Of a stretch of 64,000 nucleotides of DNA, positions 33,612 to 41,937 are shown piece by piece; positions within the stretch are counted from its first letter, which is position 1, and each line of letters opens with the position of its first letter. The translations under genes were made by a program, and so were the position numbers. The DNA is from DAOTXS01 sp034433515 (GTDB lineage Bacteria; Chloroflexota; Anaerolineae; UBA4142). The notes under the pieces were generated by a model. The model saw only the letters and a program-made list of their open reading frames with translations. It ran no database searches and was not told the DNA's origin. The DNA is taken from positions 47,389-111,388 of the forward strand of contig DAOUAL010000087.1 in NCBI GenBank assembly GCA_034433515.1, in the 5' to 3' direction.

Positions 33612-34522
33612 TGTCAGTCTCCTCGTCAACCTCGTCAAGTGGCATTGTGGCGGATACACATTGTTTACATCCGAGCGCGAGACAAATTTGCCAATACGTA
33701 TCGTAGTGATGGTTTCGTAAGCGGGGAGGCAACACAGAGCTCTTTTCGTCAGGATGACGCTTCTTTTTCTGAACCCGGCGGATCTCTGGATTGGGATTGC
33801 ATTTGTGTAATGAACCATGCAATTTGCGGTCCTGGCGGGCAAATTTTTGTAAAGTCTTGTTTTTATACTCGAGGGTGAATCCGATGGGCTCAAACGCCTC
33901 CGCGAAAATTTTAACTTGGTGCTCACGCGCCCAGTGATGTCCCCCTTTGGGTTCGCGGGTGTTAGGATGTCCCCACTGGATCAATTGTACAGGCACATCC
34001 AATTTTTGTTGAAGCAACGCGCACAGTTGAATTGGCAAAATCCAATTACGGTTGTGAATTTCGAGATACACTCGTCGCCGTCCGTCAACATAGCGATGGC
34101 CATCGCGAATGAAGCCACCCACATCAGCCACGCCGCGCAAGAATTCGATTTGCACCGCTCGCGGGGCATCCCTCACATTCGCCGGAATCTGAAATTCTTT
34201 GTACGAACGATGATTCCCCAATAGATAGCGAAGATTTCGCCAGGTGACTGGATTCTGGAGAAAACGGATCGCGAAGATGAATGCTTTGCCAGCCGATTCA
34301 ACGCGTACCTGCGTTTCCACCAATTCCTGAATCCGATCGCGGATACGATTCACACCTAATTGGAGATACAATTCCTGATTGTATCCTTCGACCTCCAGAC
34401 TCTTGAATGGAAATTCAATCGTGATACCACGCTCCGAGCCACGATCATACAACTGACCTCGCATCACAATCAAGCCGAGGTAAGTACGCCACGTCTTCGT
34501 CCAAATAGTTTTCCGTAATCAT
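33589..34522 (-). pseudogene. LAGLIDADG-like protein gene with an apparent +1 frameshift near its start
   Basis: The main frame encodes about 295 residues with two LAGLIDADG-like helices. The first is split: MITENYLDEDVAYL reads from an ATG at 34522 with AGGA upstream, and LGLIVMRGQ continues in another frame after one extra C near 34483. The second is IEFLRGVADVGGF, followed by an HNRNW strand and a basic tail. Joined, DVAYLLGLIVMRG is a textbook first motif. Such folds act as homing endonucleases, maturases or DNA-binding regulators. If the shift is a sequencing error the gene is intact; otherwise it may start at TTG 34473 and lack the first helix. It overlaps the nuclease candidate gene. 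Confidence 0.65.
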
Positions 34523-34553
34523 GGCTATCCTCTTTGGTCGGTCGAAACGATCG

Positions 34554-35426
34554 CTAGGATGGTTTTTGGAAAATTAAAACGTACTCGTGCGCCTTGTTGA
34601 TACGGAACACGTACGGATAACCAAGTGGGCGCATATTGTTATACTCGTGCCGGCGATCCCAAATAATCAGGTCGTCGAAAATGAAACCAACTTGTTCCAT
34701 TTTACGTGCTAGATCGGAATGAAACGGATAGAATTTGTCTTTCTTCCGCAAATCCATTACGACTACCGCACAATATTTGTGTGGCTTGAGAACACGAAAT
34801 ACCAATCGAAAAATCTCTGTCAACGCATCCAAGAATTCGTCATAATCTGCGATCTTGCCCAAGTCCAGTTTTGCATCTCCATAATTGCGAATTGCTTTAT
34901 AATCTGCGGTGCGTTTTTGTAACAAGACATCCCAATAGGGCGGCGATGTAATCACCAAATCTACAGAATTCGGAGCGACGTACTTGAGCAAGTTACGTGC
35001 GTCGTCGCAGTATATCTTACTTGTGCGTGCTTGGGTGCTAAACAATTCACGTTGCCCTAATCGTTTTTCTGCCAGCTCAACAAAATCGGGTGATACCTCA
35101 ATTCCGATTCCTGTCTTATTCAAACGATCAGCCGCAATGACCGTTGTTCCAACACCGACAAATGGATCCAAGACCACAGAATCTTCTGGTGCGGCAAAAC
35201 ACTCGATCAGACGTTGTGCAAGTTGGAGAGGAAACATCGCAGGATGTTTTAATTCCATCTCCTCTTTAGATTTTTTGATGTCACTCCAGATGCTAATGGA
35301 ATATTTTGTCCATGTTTTACCATCAAGTTGATTGGCGCGCCGTTTGTTTTGTTTTTCTGTGGCTTGGGTGGGCTGGACGACTGACGTAACTAGTAATTCT
35401 GCTTTGGTCTCTTTGATTCGTTTCAA
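34554..35426 (-). CDS. DNA N4-cytosine/N6-adenine methyltransferase
   Basis: An SAM-dependent DNA amino-methyltransferase of about 290 residues. The SAM site DPFVGVGTTVIAADR comes first (about 103), and the catalytic TSPPYWD comes later (about 180), followed by a target-recognition region. The stretch GKTWTKYSISIWSDIKKS and HPAMFP precede the SAM site. Start options are TTG 35426 with GGAGGT four nt upstream, or GTG 35450 overlapping the previous stop. It heads a three-gene cassette, with a LAGLIDADG-like protein and a nuclease candidate downstream, and looks more AT-rich than its neighbours. Target sequence unknown. Confidence 0.85.
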   Translation of the reverse strand: MKRIKETKAELLVTSVVQPTQATEKQNKRRANQLDGKTWTKYSISIWSDIKKSKEEMELKHPAMFPLQLAQRLIECFAAPEDSVVLDPFVGVGTTVIAADRLNKTGIGIEVSPDFVELAEKRLGQRELFSTQARTSKIYCDDARNLLKYVAPNSVDLVITSPPYWDVLLQKRTADYKAIRNYGDAKLDLGKIADYDEFLDALTEIFRLVFRVLKPHKYCAVVVMDLRKKDKFYPFHSDLARKMEQVGFIFDDLIIWDRRHEYNNMRPLGYPYVFRINKAHEYVLIFQKPS

Positions 35427-35442
35427 TTCTACCTCCGATTCC

Positions 35443-36771
35443 TTACGCACCACAAAACCGTTCCACCACATCATACAACACCCGCGTCCCAAAGTCCAGA
35501 TTGGCAACGCTGATGCGTTCGTTGTGCGCGTGGGCAAGACCGGTCATAGCGGGTCCTTCATAACGCATTGGCACAAAACCTAAAACCCGCGTGCCAAGTT
35601 GCGAAACGCTCTTGGCATCTGTGCCACCCGTGATCAAGCCGGGGACGAGGATTGCGCCGGGTTCGTGCGCTTGGAGCACTTGGTGAATCGTTTCGAACAA
35701 CGGCGAATTCGGATCCGATTCAAGCGCGGGATAGATTGGACCAAATTCGATCTCAACATCGTTGCCGATCACCGCACGCAATTCGGCTTCCAACGATTCG
35801 CGCGTGGTGCCGGGCAGAATGCGGCAATCCACCTGACACTCGGCTTCGGCGGGAATCACATTGATCTTGCTCCCGGCTTTGAGAATGGTTGGCGTGGCGG
35901 TGTTGCGCATCGCCGCGTTCAGGCGACGCTTATGAGGTTCGGGCAAGGGCAATGCGGCGAGCGATTGGTCGTATGTTGCCTCCTCGAGCAAGCCCAGCAA
36001 ATTGGCACGCTGACCATCGTTGACATGGCGCGCCATTGTTTCAATTTGTGCCCGCGCCGATTTTGTGACACGCAACGGCAATGGCGTTTCGATGAGGCGT
36101 GTCAATGCTTTGGCTAAGGGGAGAATCGCATTGTATTTGTGCGGTTGCGAGGCATGCCCGGGTTGTCCACGCCCACGCAAGGTGAAACGCGCCGAACCCT
36201 TCTCAGCCGTCGAGCAAACGAAAAACACTTGATCTTCGATCACGATGCTGGTCGGTCCGCCTTCGTTGATGGCGTACTCGGCGCGAATCAAATCGGGATG
36301 GTTCTGCACCACCCAGCCCGCGCCCATTCGTCCGCCGGTCTCTTCGTCCGCATTCGCCATAAAAATGACATCGCGTTTGAGCGGAACATTTTCACGCTTG
36401 AGCAACAACATCGTCATCAATTCCATCGCCACCATTTGCTTCATATCGGTGGCGCCGCGTCCCCAAAGGATGCCATCAATGAGATCGCCGGAAAAAGGTG
36501 GATGATCCCATTTATCCGCTTCGGCTGGGACAACATCCACATGCCCCATCAACAACAGTGGCGGCAGTGAGCCATCGCCTTTCAAACGTGCCACAAGATT
36601 GCCGCGCCCGGGCGCCGATTCCAAAACGATAGGTTCGATCCCTTCGCGTTTCAGCGTTCGTGCAATGTATTCGATGCACGGGGTCTCGTTGCCCGGCGGA
36701 TTGGTGGTGTCGAAACGCAGGAGGTCTTGCAAAAGCGAAATAACTTCTTGGCGAATTGGTTCCCAGTTCAT
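35443..36771 (-). CDS. M20/M25/M40 family metallo-hydrolase (ArgE/DapE-like)
   Basis: Di-zinc peptidase or deacylase of 442 residues. Motifs: LLMGHVDVVPAE, GRGATDMKQMVA, MANADEETGGR (catalytic EE region) and a dimerisation domain around residues 180-300. The closing part has GGTDAKSVSQLG. It could be a carboxypeptidase or N-acyl amino acid deacylase. AAGGA precedes the ATG at 36771. It sits downstream of an oligopeptide importer and upstream of the DNA-modification cassette, whose first gene starts at or overlaps its end. Confidence 0.87.
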   Translation of the reverse strand: MNWEPIRQEVISLLQDLLRFDTTNPPGNETPCIEYIARTLKREGIEPIVLESAPGRGNLVARLKGDGSLPPLLLMGHVDVVPAEADKWDHPPFSGDLIDGILWGRGATDMKQMVAMELMTMLLLKRENVPLKRDVIFMANADEETGGRMGAGWVVQNHPDLIRAEYAINEGGPTSIVIEDQVFFVCSTAEKGSARFTLRGRGQPGHASQPHKYNAILPLAKALTRLIETPLPLRVTKSARAQIETMARHVNDGQRANLLGLLEEATYDQSLAALPLPEPHKRRLNAAMRNTATPTILKAGSKINVIPAEAECQVDCRILPGTTRESLEAELRAVIGNDVEIEFGPIYPALESDPNSPLFETIHQVLQAHEPGAILVPGLITGGTDAKSVSQLGTRVLGFVPMRYEGPAMTGLAHAHNERISVANLDFGTRVLYDVVERFCGA

Positions 36772-36894
36772 TGAGGGTCCTTTGAAAAAGGTTTTTCGTT
36801 CATCCTTGGGCACGTAGTTGGGCGTGCCAAACTGTGCGACTCCGCTTCGCTCCGTTGTGCCCTATGCGCACAGTATACCGATCAATCATTGCCC

Positions 36895-36932
36895 AAGCAA
36901 AACAGGTAGACCGGTTGCCGGTCTACCTGTTT
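36895..36932 (-). terminator. Rho-independent terminator after the permease gene
   Basis: A perfect 15-bp stem (36900-36914 with 36918-36932), a 3-nt loop, and TTTTGCTT on the minus strand. It separates the transporter operon from the M20 gene, at least partly. Confidence 0.7.
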
Positions 36933-36951
36933 ACCGTTGCCGGTCTCCCGT

Positions 36952-37854
36952 TCACTCGACGTGATGGGGGTCCAGGGCGTCGCGCAAGCCATCGCCGATA
37001 TAGTTGACGGAAATGACCGTGAGGAAAATAAACAAGCCGGGAAAGATGGCGGTCCACGGCGCGTAATCCATTTCCGATTGCGCGTTGCGCAACATATTGC
37101 CCCAGGTGGGGGTCGGGGGTTGCACGCCAAAACCCAGATACGACAAGCCGGACTCGGTGATGATTGCCGCGCCCACGCGCAAGGTTGCGGCAACGATGAT
37201 GGGACTCATGGCGTTGGGCAAAATGTGGCGGACGATGAGCCGCCAATTTTTTGCACCGGCGGCGCGCGCCGCTTCGATAAATTCTTTTTGTCGGATTGAA
37301 AGATATTGTGCGCGCACCAGACGCGCCACGCCCATCCACGACGTGGCGGCGATGACCAAAACAATCGGCATGATGCCGGCGCTCAGAAAGGGAATGACGC
37401 CGGCACGGAGTAATTGCGTCAAGAGAATTGCCACGAAAAGGGTGGGCATGGTTAGCATAATGTCGGCAATGCGCATCAAGACGTTATCTATGACCCCGCC
37501 GTAAAAACCGGCAATGGCACCGACCGTGGTGCCAATCGTCACAGCAAGTAACATGGCCGTTAAACCAATGAGTAACGAGATACGCCCACCATCCATCGCG
37601 CGGATAAACAGATCGCGTCCCAGTCCATCTGTCCCCATAATGTGTTCGACGGAGGGAGGCAGATATTTGTCGAGGATTTTGGTTTTGCCGGGATCGTAAC
37701 CGGTCGCGATAGGCACGACGATCGCGCCAATGATCAGGAGCGCCAGTACGATCATGCCGGCGATGGCGGGCTTGTGTCTTTTGAAATGTCGCCATGCAAT
37801 CGAATACAAGGTGTCTTGGCGCACTAATTGATTGGATGATGTCAGGGTTGCCAT
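36952..37854 (-). CDS. Oligopeptide ABC transporter permease (DppC/OppC type)
   Basis: Six-helix pore subunit of 300 residues. The first helix is AIAGMIVLALLIIGAIVVPIA (in part), the periplasmic motif is IMGTDGLGRDLFIRAMDGGR and the EAA loop is AARAAGAKNWRLIVRHILPN. The ATG at 37854 overlaps the stop of the upstream permease gene (TGATG), so translation is coupled. No ATPase gene of this operon is present in the window; it may borrow ATPases from elsewhere. Confidence 0.92.
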   Translation of the reverse strand: MATLTSSNQLVRQDTLYSIAWRHFKRHKPAIAGMIVLALLIIGAIVVPIATGYDPGKTKILDKYLPPSVEHIMGTDGLGRDLFIRAMDGGRISLLIGLTAMLLAVTIGTTVGAIAGFYGGVIDNVLMRIADIMLTMPTLFVAILLTQLLRAGVIPFLSAGIMPIVLVIAATSWMGVARLVRAQYLSIRQKEFIEAARAAGAKNWRLIVRHILPNAMSPIIVAATLRVGAAIITESGLSYLGFGVQPPTPTWGNMLRNAQSEMDYAPWTAIFPGLFIFLTVISVNYIGDGLRDALDPHHVE

Positions 37855-38861
37855 CACTCGTATCGAATCCTTGGATCCAGAAAAGCGTAGGCAATGTCTG
37901 CCACGAGATTGAAAAAGATAATCAAGGTTGCGCTCATCATCAGGATTCCCATCAAGACGGTGTAATCGCCGCGCTCCGCGCTATTGTAAAATAAACGTCC
38001 CATGCCGGGCCAGGAAAAAATTGTTTCGGTGAACAATGCGCCATTGAACAACCCCGGAATTTCCAAAGCGATAATCGTAACCACCGGGATCGCGGCGTTC
38101 TTGAACGCGTGTTTGAGAATGACTGCCCGCTCGCGCAAACCTTTAGCGCGCGCCGTACGAATATAGTCCAATTTCAGAACATCGAGCATGCCGGCACGCA
38201 TATAGCGGACGTGCTGCGCCAGTTGAAAGACCGCGAGCATTGAAACCGGCAAGACCAAATGCCAAAGACGATCCACGAGTGGGTCGGGGGGATATTCGCC
38301 CAGCGTAGTCATCCCACCGCCGGGAAAGAGGGGTAGGGGCGGCGGATGCGGAAATAACGGGGTCCCCGCCAAGGGATTGGTTAGGTTCACTGAAAAGACA
38401 ATGATGAGCAAAAGACCAAACCAGAAAATTGGAATGGACTGCCCCATAAAGGCAATCGTCGTAACGATGTGATCAAACAAGGAATATTGGCGCACCGCCG
38501 AGATGATACCGATCGGAATCGAAATCCCAAGCGCTAACCCAAAAGCGATGGCGGAAAGGTAGAGCGTATTGGGCAAGCGTTCACCAATTTCGGTTAGCAC
38601 CGGGCGATGCGTCACGAAGGAATCTCCCCAGTTGCCCTGCAAGAGTTGGGTGAGCCATTTGGTGTACTTGACAGGCAAGGGATCATTCAAACCGTACTCT
38701 TGCTCCAGCCGCATCAAATCCTCTGGCGTGATATTAGGATTATTCTGCAGGGCTGAAAGAGGATTATTGGGTGCTACCTGAATTAGAGAAAAGACGATGA
38801 TGCTGATGATGAACAGGACGGGCACCGCTTGAATGAGGCGTCGAATGATGTATTGAGTCAT
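37854..38861 (-). CDS. Oligopeptide ABC transporter permease (DppB/OppB type)
   Basis: 335 residues, starting MTQYIIRRLIQAVPVLFIIS, the standard DppB N-terminus. The EAA loop is RAKGLRERAVILKHAFKNAA. The start at 38861 was chosen over longer readings because the family alignment begins there. A stable palindrome lies just upstream, between it and the binding-protein gene, and could reduce permease relative to binding protein. Confidence 0.92.
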   Translation of the reverse strand: MTQYIIRRLIQAVPVLFIISIIVFSLIQVAPNNPLSALQNNPNITPEDLMRLEQEYGLNDPLPVKYTKWLTQLLQGNWGDSFVTHRPVLTEIGERLPNTLYLSAIAFGLALGISIPIGIISAVRQYSLFDHIVTTIAFMGQSIPIFWFGLLLIIVFSVNLTNPLAGTPLFPHPPPLPLFPGGGMTTLGEYPPDPLVDRLWHLVLPVSMLAVFQLAQHVRYMRAGMLDVLKLDYIRTARAKGLRERAVILKHAFKNAAIPVVTIIALEIPGLFNGALFTETIFSWPGMGRLFYNSAERGDYTVLMGILMMSATLIIFFNLVADIAYAFLDPRIRYE

Positions 38862-38873
38862 CGGTCGTTCTGC

Positions 38874-38901
38874 AAAGGGGGCGTAGCATGCTACGCCCCC
38901 T
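38874..38901 (-). terminator. Intercistronic stem-loop between binding protein and permease genes
   Basis: Two 14-nt arms (AAGGGGGCGTAGCA and its complement) form a 28-bp palindrome. On the minus strand it is followed by only a short U stretch. It is probably a partial terminator or mRNA-stabilising stem. Confidence 0.6.
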
Positions 38902-38910
38902 TGAATGATG

Positions 38911-40641
38911 CTACTTGACCCAAATATCCCAAACGTTCCACAACGGTCCGCCCCAGGAAGAAGAAATCCATCCTTGAACGCGGGTGTTGAACGATTGGAG
39001 GTTGAGTCGCTGATAGAGATAGATATGACTTGCGCCTTCGACAATCCTTGCCGCCGCTTGGCAGTACAACTCTTTGCGTTTGGGCCAATCGGGAATACTG
39101 CCGGCTTGTTCAAGCAACTTGTCCGTTTCGGGATCGTTCCAACGGCTATAGTTTATTCCCCCTTGATTTTCCGGCGATGGAATGGAGGAACTGTGAAAAT
39201 AGTTGAACATTTGACTATGCGGATCAATCGAAGCGTTGGTGGTGTACATGATGATGTCAAAGTTGCCTTTTTTGCGGGGGCTGTTTGCCGCCCAAGAACC
39301 GATGAGCAATGATGACGGTTGGTTTTCAATGTAAAACTCGATGCCAATCGCCTTCATATTTTCAACGATGAGCACTTGGGAATCCTCGCGCAGTTTGTTG
39401 CCGGTCGTCGTTTGATATTTCAAGCGCAGGCGTTGCCCATCTTTGACCCGGATGCCATCGGAGCCCGGCTTCCAACCTGCTTCGTCCAGCAATTGCTTGG
39501 CTTTGGCTGGATCGTACGGGAAGGGCTTGACGTTGGTGCAGTTGTATGGATCCACATTCAATTCCCCTGTTCCGGGCAGCGCCTTACCAAACAACAATTT
39601 GTCAATGATGGTTTGTTTGTCAATGCCATAAGCAATCGCTTGACGAACTTTGAGATCCCCCAGAATGGGATGCGGGGTTTTGTTATCCGCCGGATCGCCT
39701 GGCTTGACCAAGTTGAGAATCAAGCGTTCACCGCCGGCTTGCGGCGCCGAGAACAACTTGACATTCGTCATCTTTTCTAGCTCGGGAATATCCGCTTCCG
39801 TGTTATTCCACATCACATCCGCTTCGCCGTTTTTCAACAACTGCTTGGCAACCTCGGAGGAAGGCACAATGCGAACGATGATCTTGTCCAGATACGGTTT
39901 GCCTTCCATCCAATAGTTGGGATTGCGTTCAAAGGTGATGTGATCAGCGGTTACAAATTCCGTAACCTGGAAGGGACCGGTGCCGATAGGTTTGCGGTTC
40001 CAAGCCCACGTTTTGAGGTCTTCCGGTTTGCCGGCATTCCTAGGGAGCGGTAAGCCAAGGCCGGAGAATAGACGAATCCAATCCGCTCGGAAATTCTTGA
40101 ACTTGATCACAGCGGTGTTCGGATTGGGGCATTCGATGGTATCAATGTCTTTGAAGGTACCGGCATCCAAGGCACCGTTGTTCGGCGTCATAATGACTTT
40201 CCAGGTGAATACCAAATCGTCACAGGTAAAGTCACTGCCATCGTGCCATTTGGCTTTGCGGAGTTTGTAGGTAATGGTCTTGCCATCGGCACTCACACCC
40301 CCATTGGCGGTGGTGGGAACCTCCGTCGCCAACAACGGATACCGTTCGCCTTTTTCGTTGACTGCGGTTAACCCTTCCAAAGCCAACGAGGCGACATGAT
40401 CAACAACCGTCTGGGTGCTCAATTCTGGGTTGAGGTGTTCTGGCTCTTGCCAGACCACCATCGTGATGGTGCCGCCTTTTTTGGGTCCAGCGGTTGGGAC
40501 AGCCGTAGGGGCTGGTGCAGCCGATGAGGAAGCCGCTGGCGGTGCTTTGGTTGGCTCAGGGATAGGGGCTGCACAAGCGCTGATGGAAACCATAGCTAGG
40601 CCAAAAAGGGTGAGCCCAATTAGGAATTTGCGTGCGTGCAT
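38911..40641 (-). CDS. Oligopeptide-type ABC transporter substrate-binding lipoprotein
   Basis: SBP family 5 protein of 576 residues. The lipobox is SISAC near residue 23, followed by an Ala/Pro/Thr linker and the mature domain from GGTITMVVWQEPEHLNPELS. The family signature is KWHDGSDFTCDDLVFTWK, and AYGIDKQTIIDKLLFG comes later. GGAGGAG precedes the ATG at 40641. Binds peptides or related solutes for the two permeases encoded downstream. The M20, M28 and M20 genes further down suggest that imported peptides are hydrolysed in the cytoplasm. Confidence 0.9.
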   Translation of the reverse strand: MHARKFLIGLTLFGLAMVSISACAAPIPEPTKAPPAASSSAAPAPTAVPTAGPKKGGTITMVVWQEPEHLNPELSTQTVVDHVASLALEGLTAVNEKGERYPLLATEVPTTANGGVSADGKTITYKLRKAKWHDGSDFTCDDLVFTWKVIMTPNNGALDAGTFKDIDTIECPNPNTAVIKFKNFRADWIRLFSGLGLPLPRNAGKPEDLKTWAWNRKPIGTGPFQVTEFVTADHITFERNPNYWMEGKPYLDKIIVRIVPSSEVAKQLLKNGEADVMWNNTEADIPELEKMTNVKLFSAPQAGGERLILNLVKPGDPADNKTPHPILGDLKVRQAIAYGIDKQTIIDKLLFGKALPGTGELNVDPYNCTNVKPFPYDPAKAKQLLDEAGWKPGSDGIRVKDGQRLRLKYQTTTGNKLREDSQVLIVENMKAIGIEFYIENQPSSLLIGSWAANSPRKKGNFDIIMYTTNASIDPHSQMFNYFHSSSIPSPENQGGINYSRWNDPETDKLLEQAGSIPDWPKRKELYCQAAARIVEGASHIYLYQRLNLQSFNTRVQGWISSSWGGPLWNVWDIWVK

Positions 40642-40793
40642 GTTCTTCTCCTCCTCGAATCGTTGCTCAACATCGCACAATCTGGCACGTCTGACCTATG
40701 AAATTGCCCGATCGCCTCACCCCCTTTCGCACCAAAATCGCTGGGCGAAATTTGCCGCGATTTTATCACGAAAGCAGCGCATCGTCAATGTTG

Positions 40794-40821
40794 TTGCTAA
40801 AAAATCGAACTTGGGTACAAT
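40794..40821 (+). promoter_or_regulatory. Sigma-70-type promoter for the RpiB-like gene
   Basis: TTGCTA, a 16-nt spacer and TACAAT, followed by a short leader with AAGGAG. It is divergent from the binding-protein gene. Confidence 0.5.
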
Positions 40822-40842
40822 GTCGGCGAAGGAGTGCGTCGG

Positions 40843-41292
40843 ATGAAATTGGCGATTGGTTCGGATGAACGCACGCATCTGACCGATGTTGTGCTGGAGG
40901 AATTACAAAAGCGCGGACATACCGTTGAACTTTTTGGACCCTTGCGCAACCAAAACGAAAGTTGGACCCAGGTGGCGCAAGCCGTTGCGGAATGCGTGGC
41001 GCGCGGTCAAGCGGATGAGGGCATTCTCTTTTGTTGGACGGGCACCGGCGTTTCGATTGCGGCAAACAAAGTGCCGGGCATTCGCGCGGCGTTGTGCCAC
41101 GATGCGGAAACCGCCAAAGGGGCGCGCTTGTGGAATCGCGCCAATGTGCTGTGCCTCAGTTTGCGGGCAACATCCGAAGTTGTGGCGAAAGAAATTTTGG
41201 AAGCGTGGTTCAACACCCCCCTTGGCACCGATCCGGTGGATGTGCAATGCGTGGAGCAAGTGAGTGAGATTGAACGCAAGTATGCCAAGTGA
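40843..41292 (+). CDS. RpiB/LacA/LacB-family sugar-phosphate isomerase
   Basis: 149-residue Rossmann-like isomerase. RpiB interconverts ribose 5-phosphate and ribulose 5-phosphate. The active-site Cys region reads LFCWTGTGVSIAANKVPGIRAAL, where the family normally has CGTGIG, so the loop differs (Gly to Trp, Ile to Thr) and another sugar phosphate may be the substrate. The start ATG 40843 has AAGGAG eight nt upstream; a GTG at 40834 is less likely. A macro-domain gene follows. Confidence 0.8.
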   Translation: MKLAIGSDERTHLTDVVLEELQKRGHTVELFGPLRNQNESWTQVAQAVAECVARGQADEGILFCWTGTGVSIAANKVPGIRAALCHDAETAKGARLWNRANVLCLSLRATSEVVAKEILEAWFNTPLGTDPVDVQCVEQVSEIERKYAK

Positions 41293-41294
41293 GT

Positions 41295-41356
41295 TCCAAG
41301 TTTCAAGGTTGTAGGTTCAGACGGCGTGCAACTTTGGCATTTGAAACCTGAAACGG
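41295..41356. repeat. Quasi-palindromic repeat island between RpiB-like and macro genes
   Basis: CCAAGTTTCAAGGTTGTAGGTT units on the left are mirrored by AACTTTGGCATTTGAAACC on the right. Same design as the other short-unit islands. Confidence 0.65.
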
Positions 41357-41363
41357 GGTCAAG

Positions 41364-41900
41364 ATGCAAGTCCAAATCGGCGAATCAATACTCGAACTCG
41401 TGCAAGGTGACATTACAAAGCAAGAGGTGGATGCGATTGTGAATGCGGCGAATTCATCGTTGCTGGGGGGCGGCGGTGTGGATGGTGCAATTCACGATGC
41501 GGCGGGACCGCAATTGTTGGAAGAGTGTCGCAAACTGGGTGGCTGTCCTACCGGGAGCGCCAAGATTACGCGCGGCTACAAACTCAAAGCCCGGCACGTG
41601 ATTCACGCGGTCGGTCCCGTGTATCGCGATGGCAAACACAATGAACCGGCATTGCTTGCCAGCGCCTATCGTACCTCACTCGAACTCGCCTCGCAAAACC
41701 AGTGCGCTTCCATCGCGTTCCCGGCAATCTCCACCGGCGCGTATGGCTATCCGATGCCAGACGCCGCGCGCATCGCGTTTCGCACGATCATTGATTATGT
41801 GGAGCAACATCCAGAAATCAAATGGGTGCGCTATGTGCTGTACGATGCGCGAGCGTTTGCTGTGCATCAAAGAGTGTTGGAGCAAGTGTTGGCGGAATAA
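41364..41900 (+). CDS. Macro-domain ADP-ribose hydrolase (YmdB-like)
   Basis: 178-residue macro domain that binds ADP-ribose and in this subgroup removes acetyl or ADP-ribosyl groups. Motifs: DITKQEVDAIVNAANSSLLGG, GGVDGAIHDAAG, CPTGSAKITRGY, and AFPAISTGAYGYP for the phosphate loop. All residues expected in the MacroD/YmdB type are visible. It follows the RpiB-like gene after a repeat island and ends at a strong terminator. Confidence 0.92.
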   Translation: MQVQIGESILELVQGDITKQEVDAIVNAANSSLLGGGGVDGAIHDAAGPQLLEECRKLGGCPTGSAKITRGYKLKARHVIHAVGPVYRDGKHNEPALLASAYRTSLELASQNQCASIAFPAISTGAYGYPMPDAARIAFRTIIDYVEQHPEIKWVRYVLYDARAFAVHQRVLEQVLAE

Positions 41901-41904
41901 ATCT

Positions 41905-41937
41905 GTCGGGGCGAGGTATCCTCGCCCCGACGTTTTT
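41905..41937. terminator. Bidirectional Rho-independent terminator
   Basis: A perfect 12-bp stem (41905-41916 with 41920-41931), loop TAT, then GTTTTTA on the plus strand. It lies between the convergent macro-domain and hydrolase genes. Confidence 0.85.
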
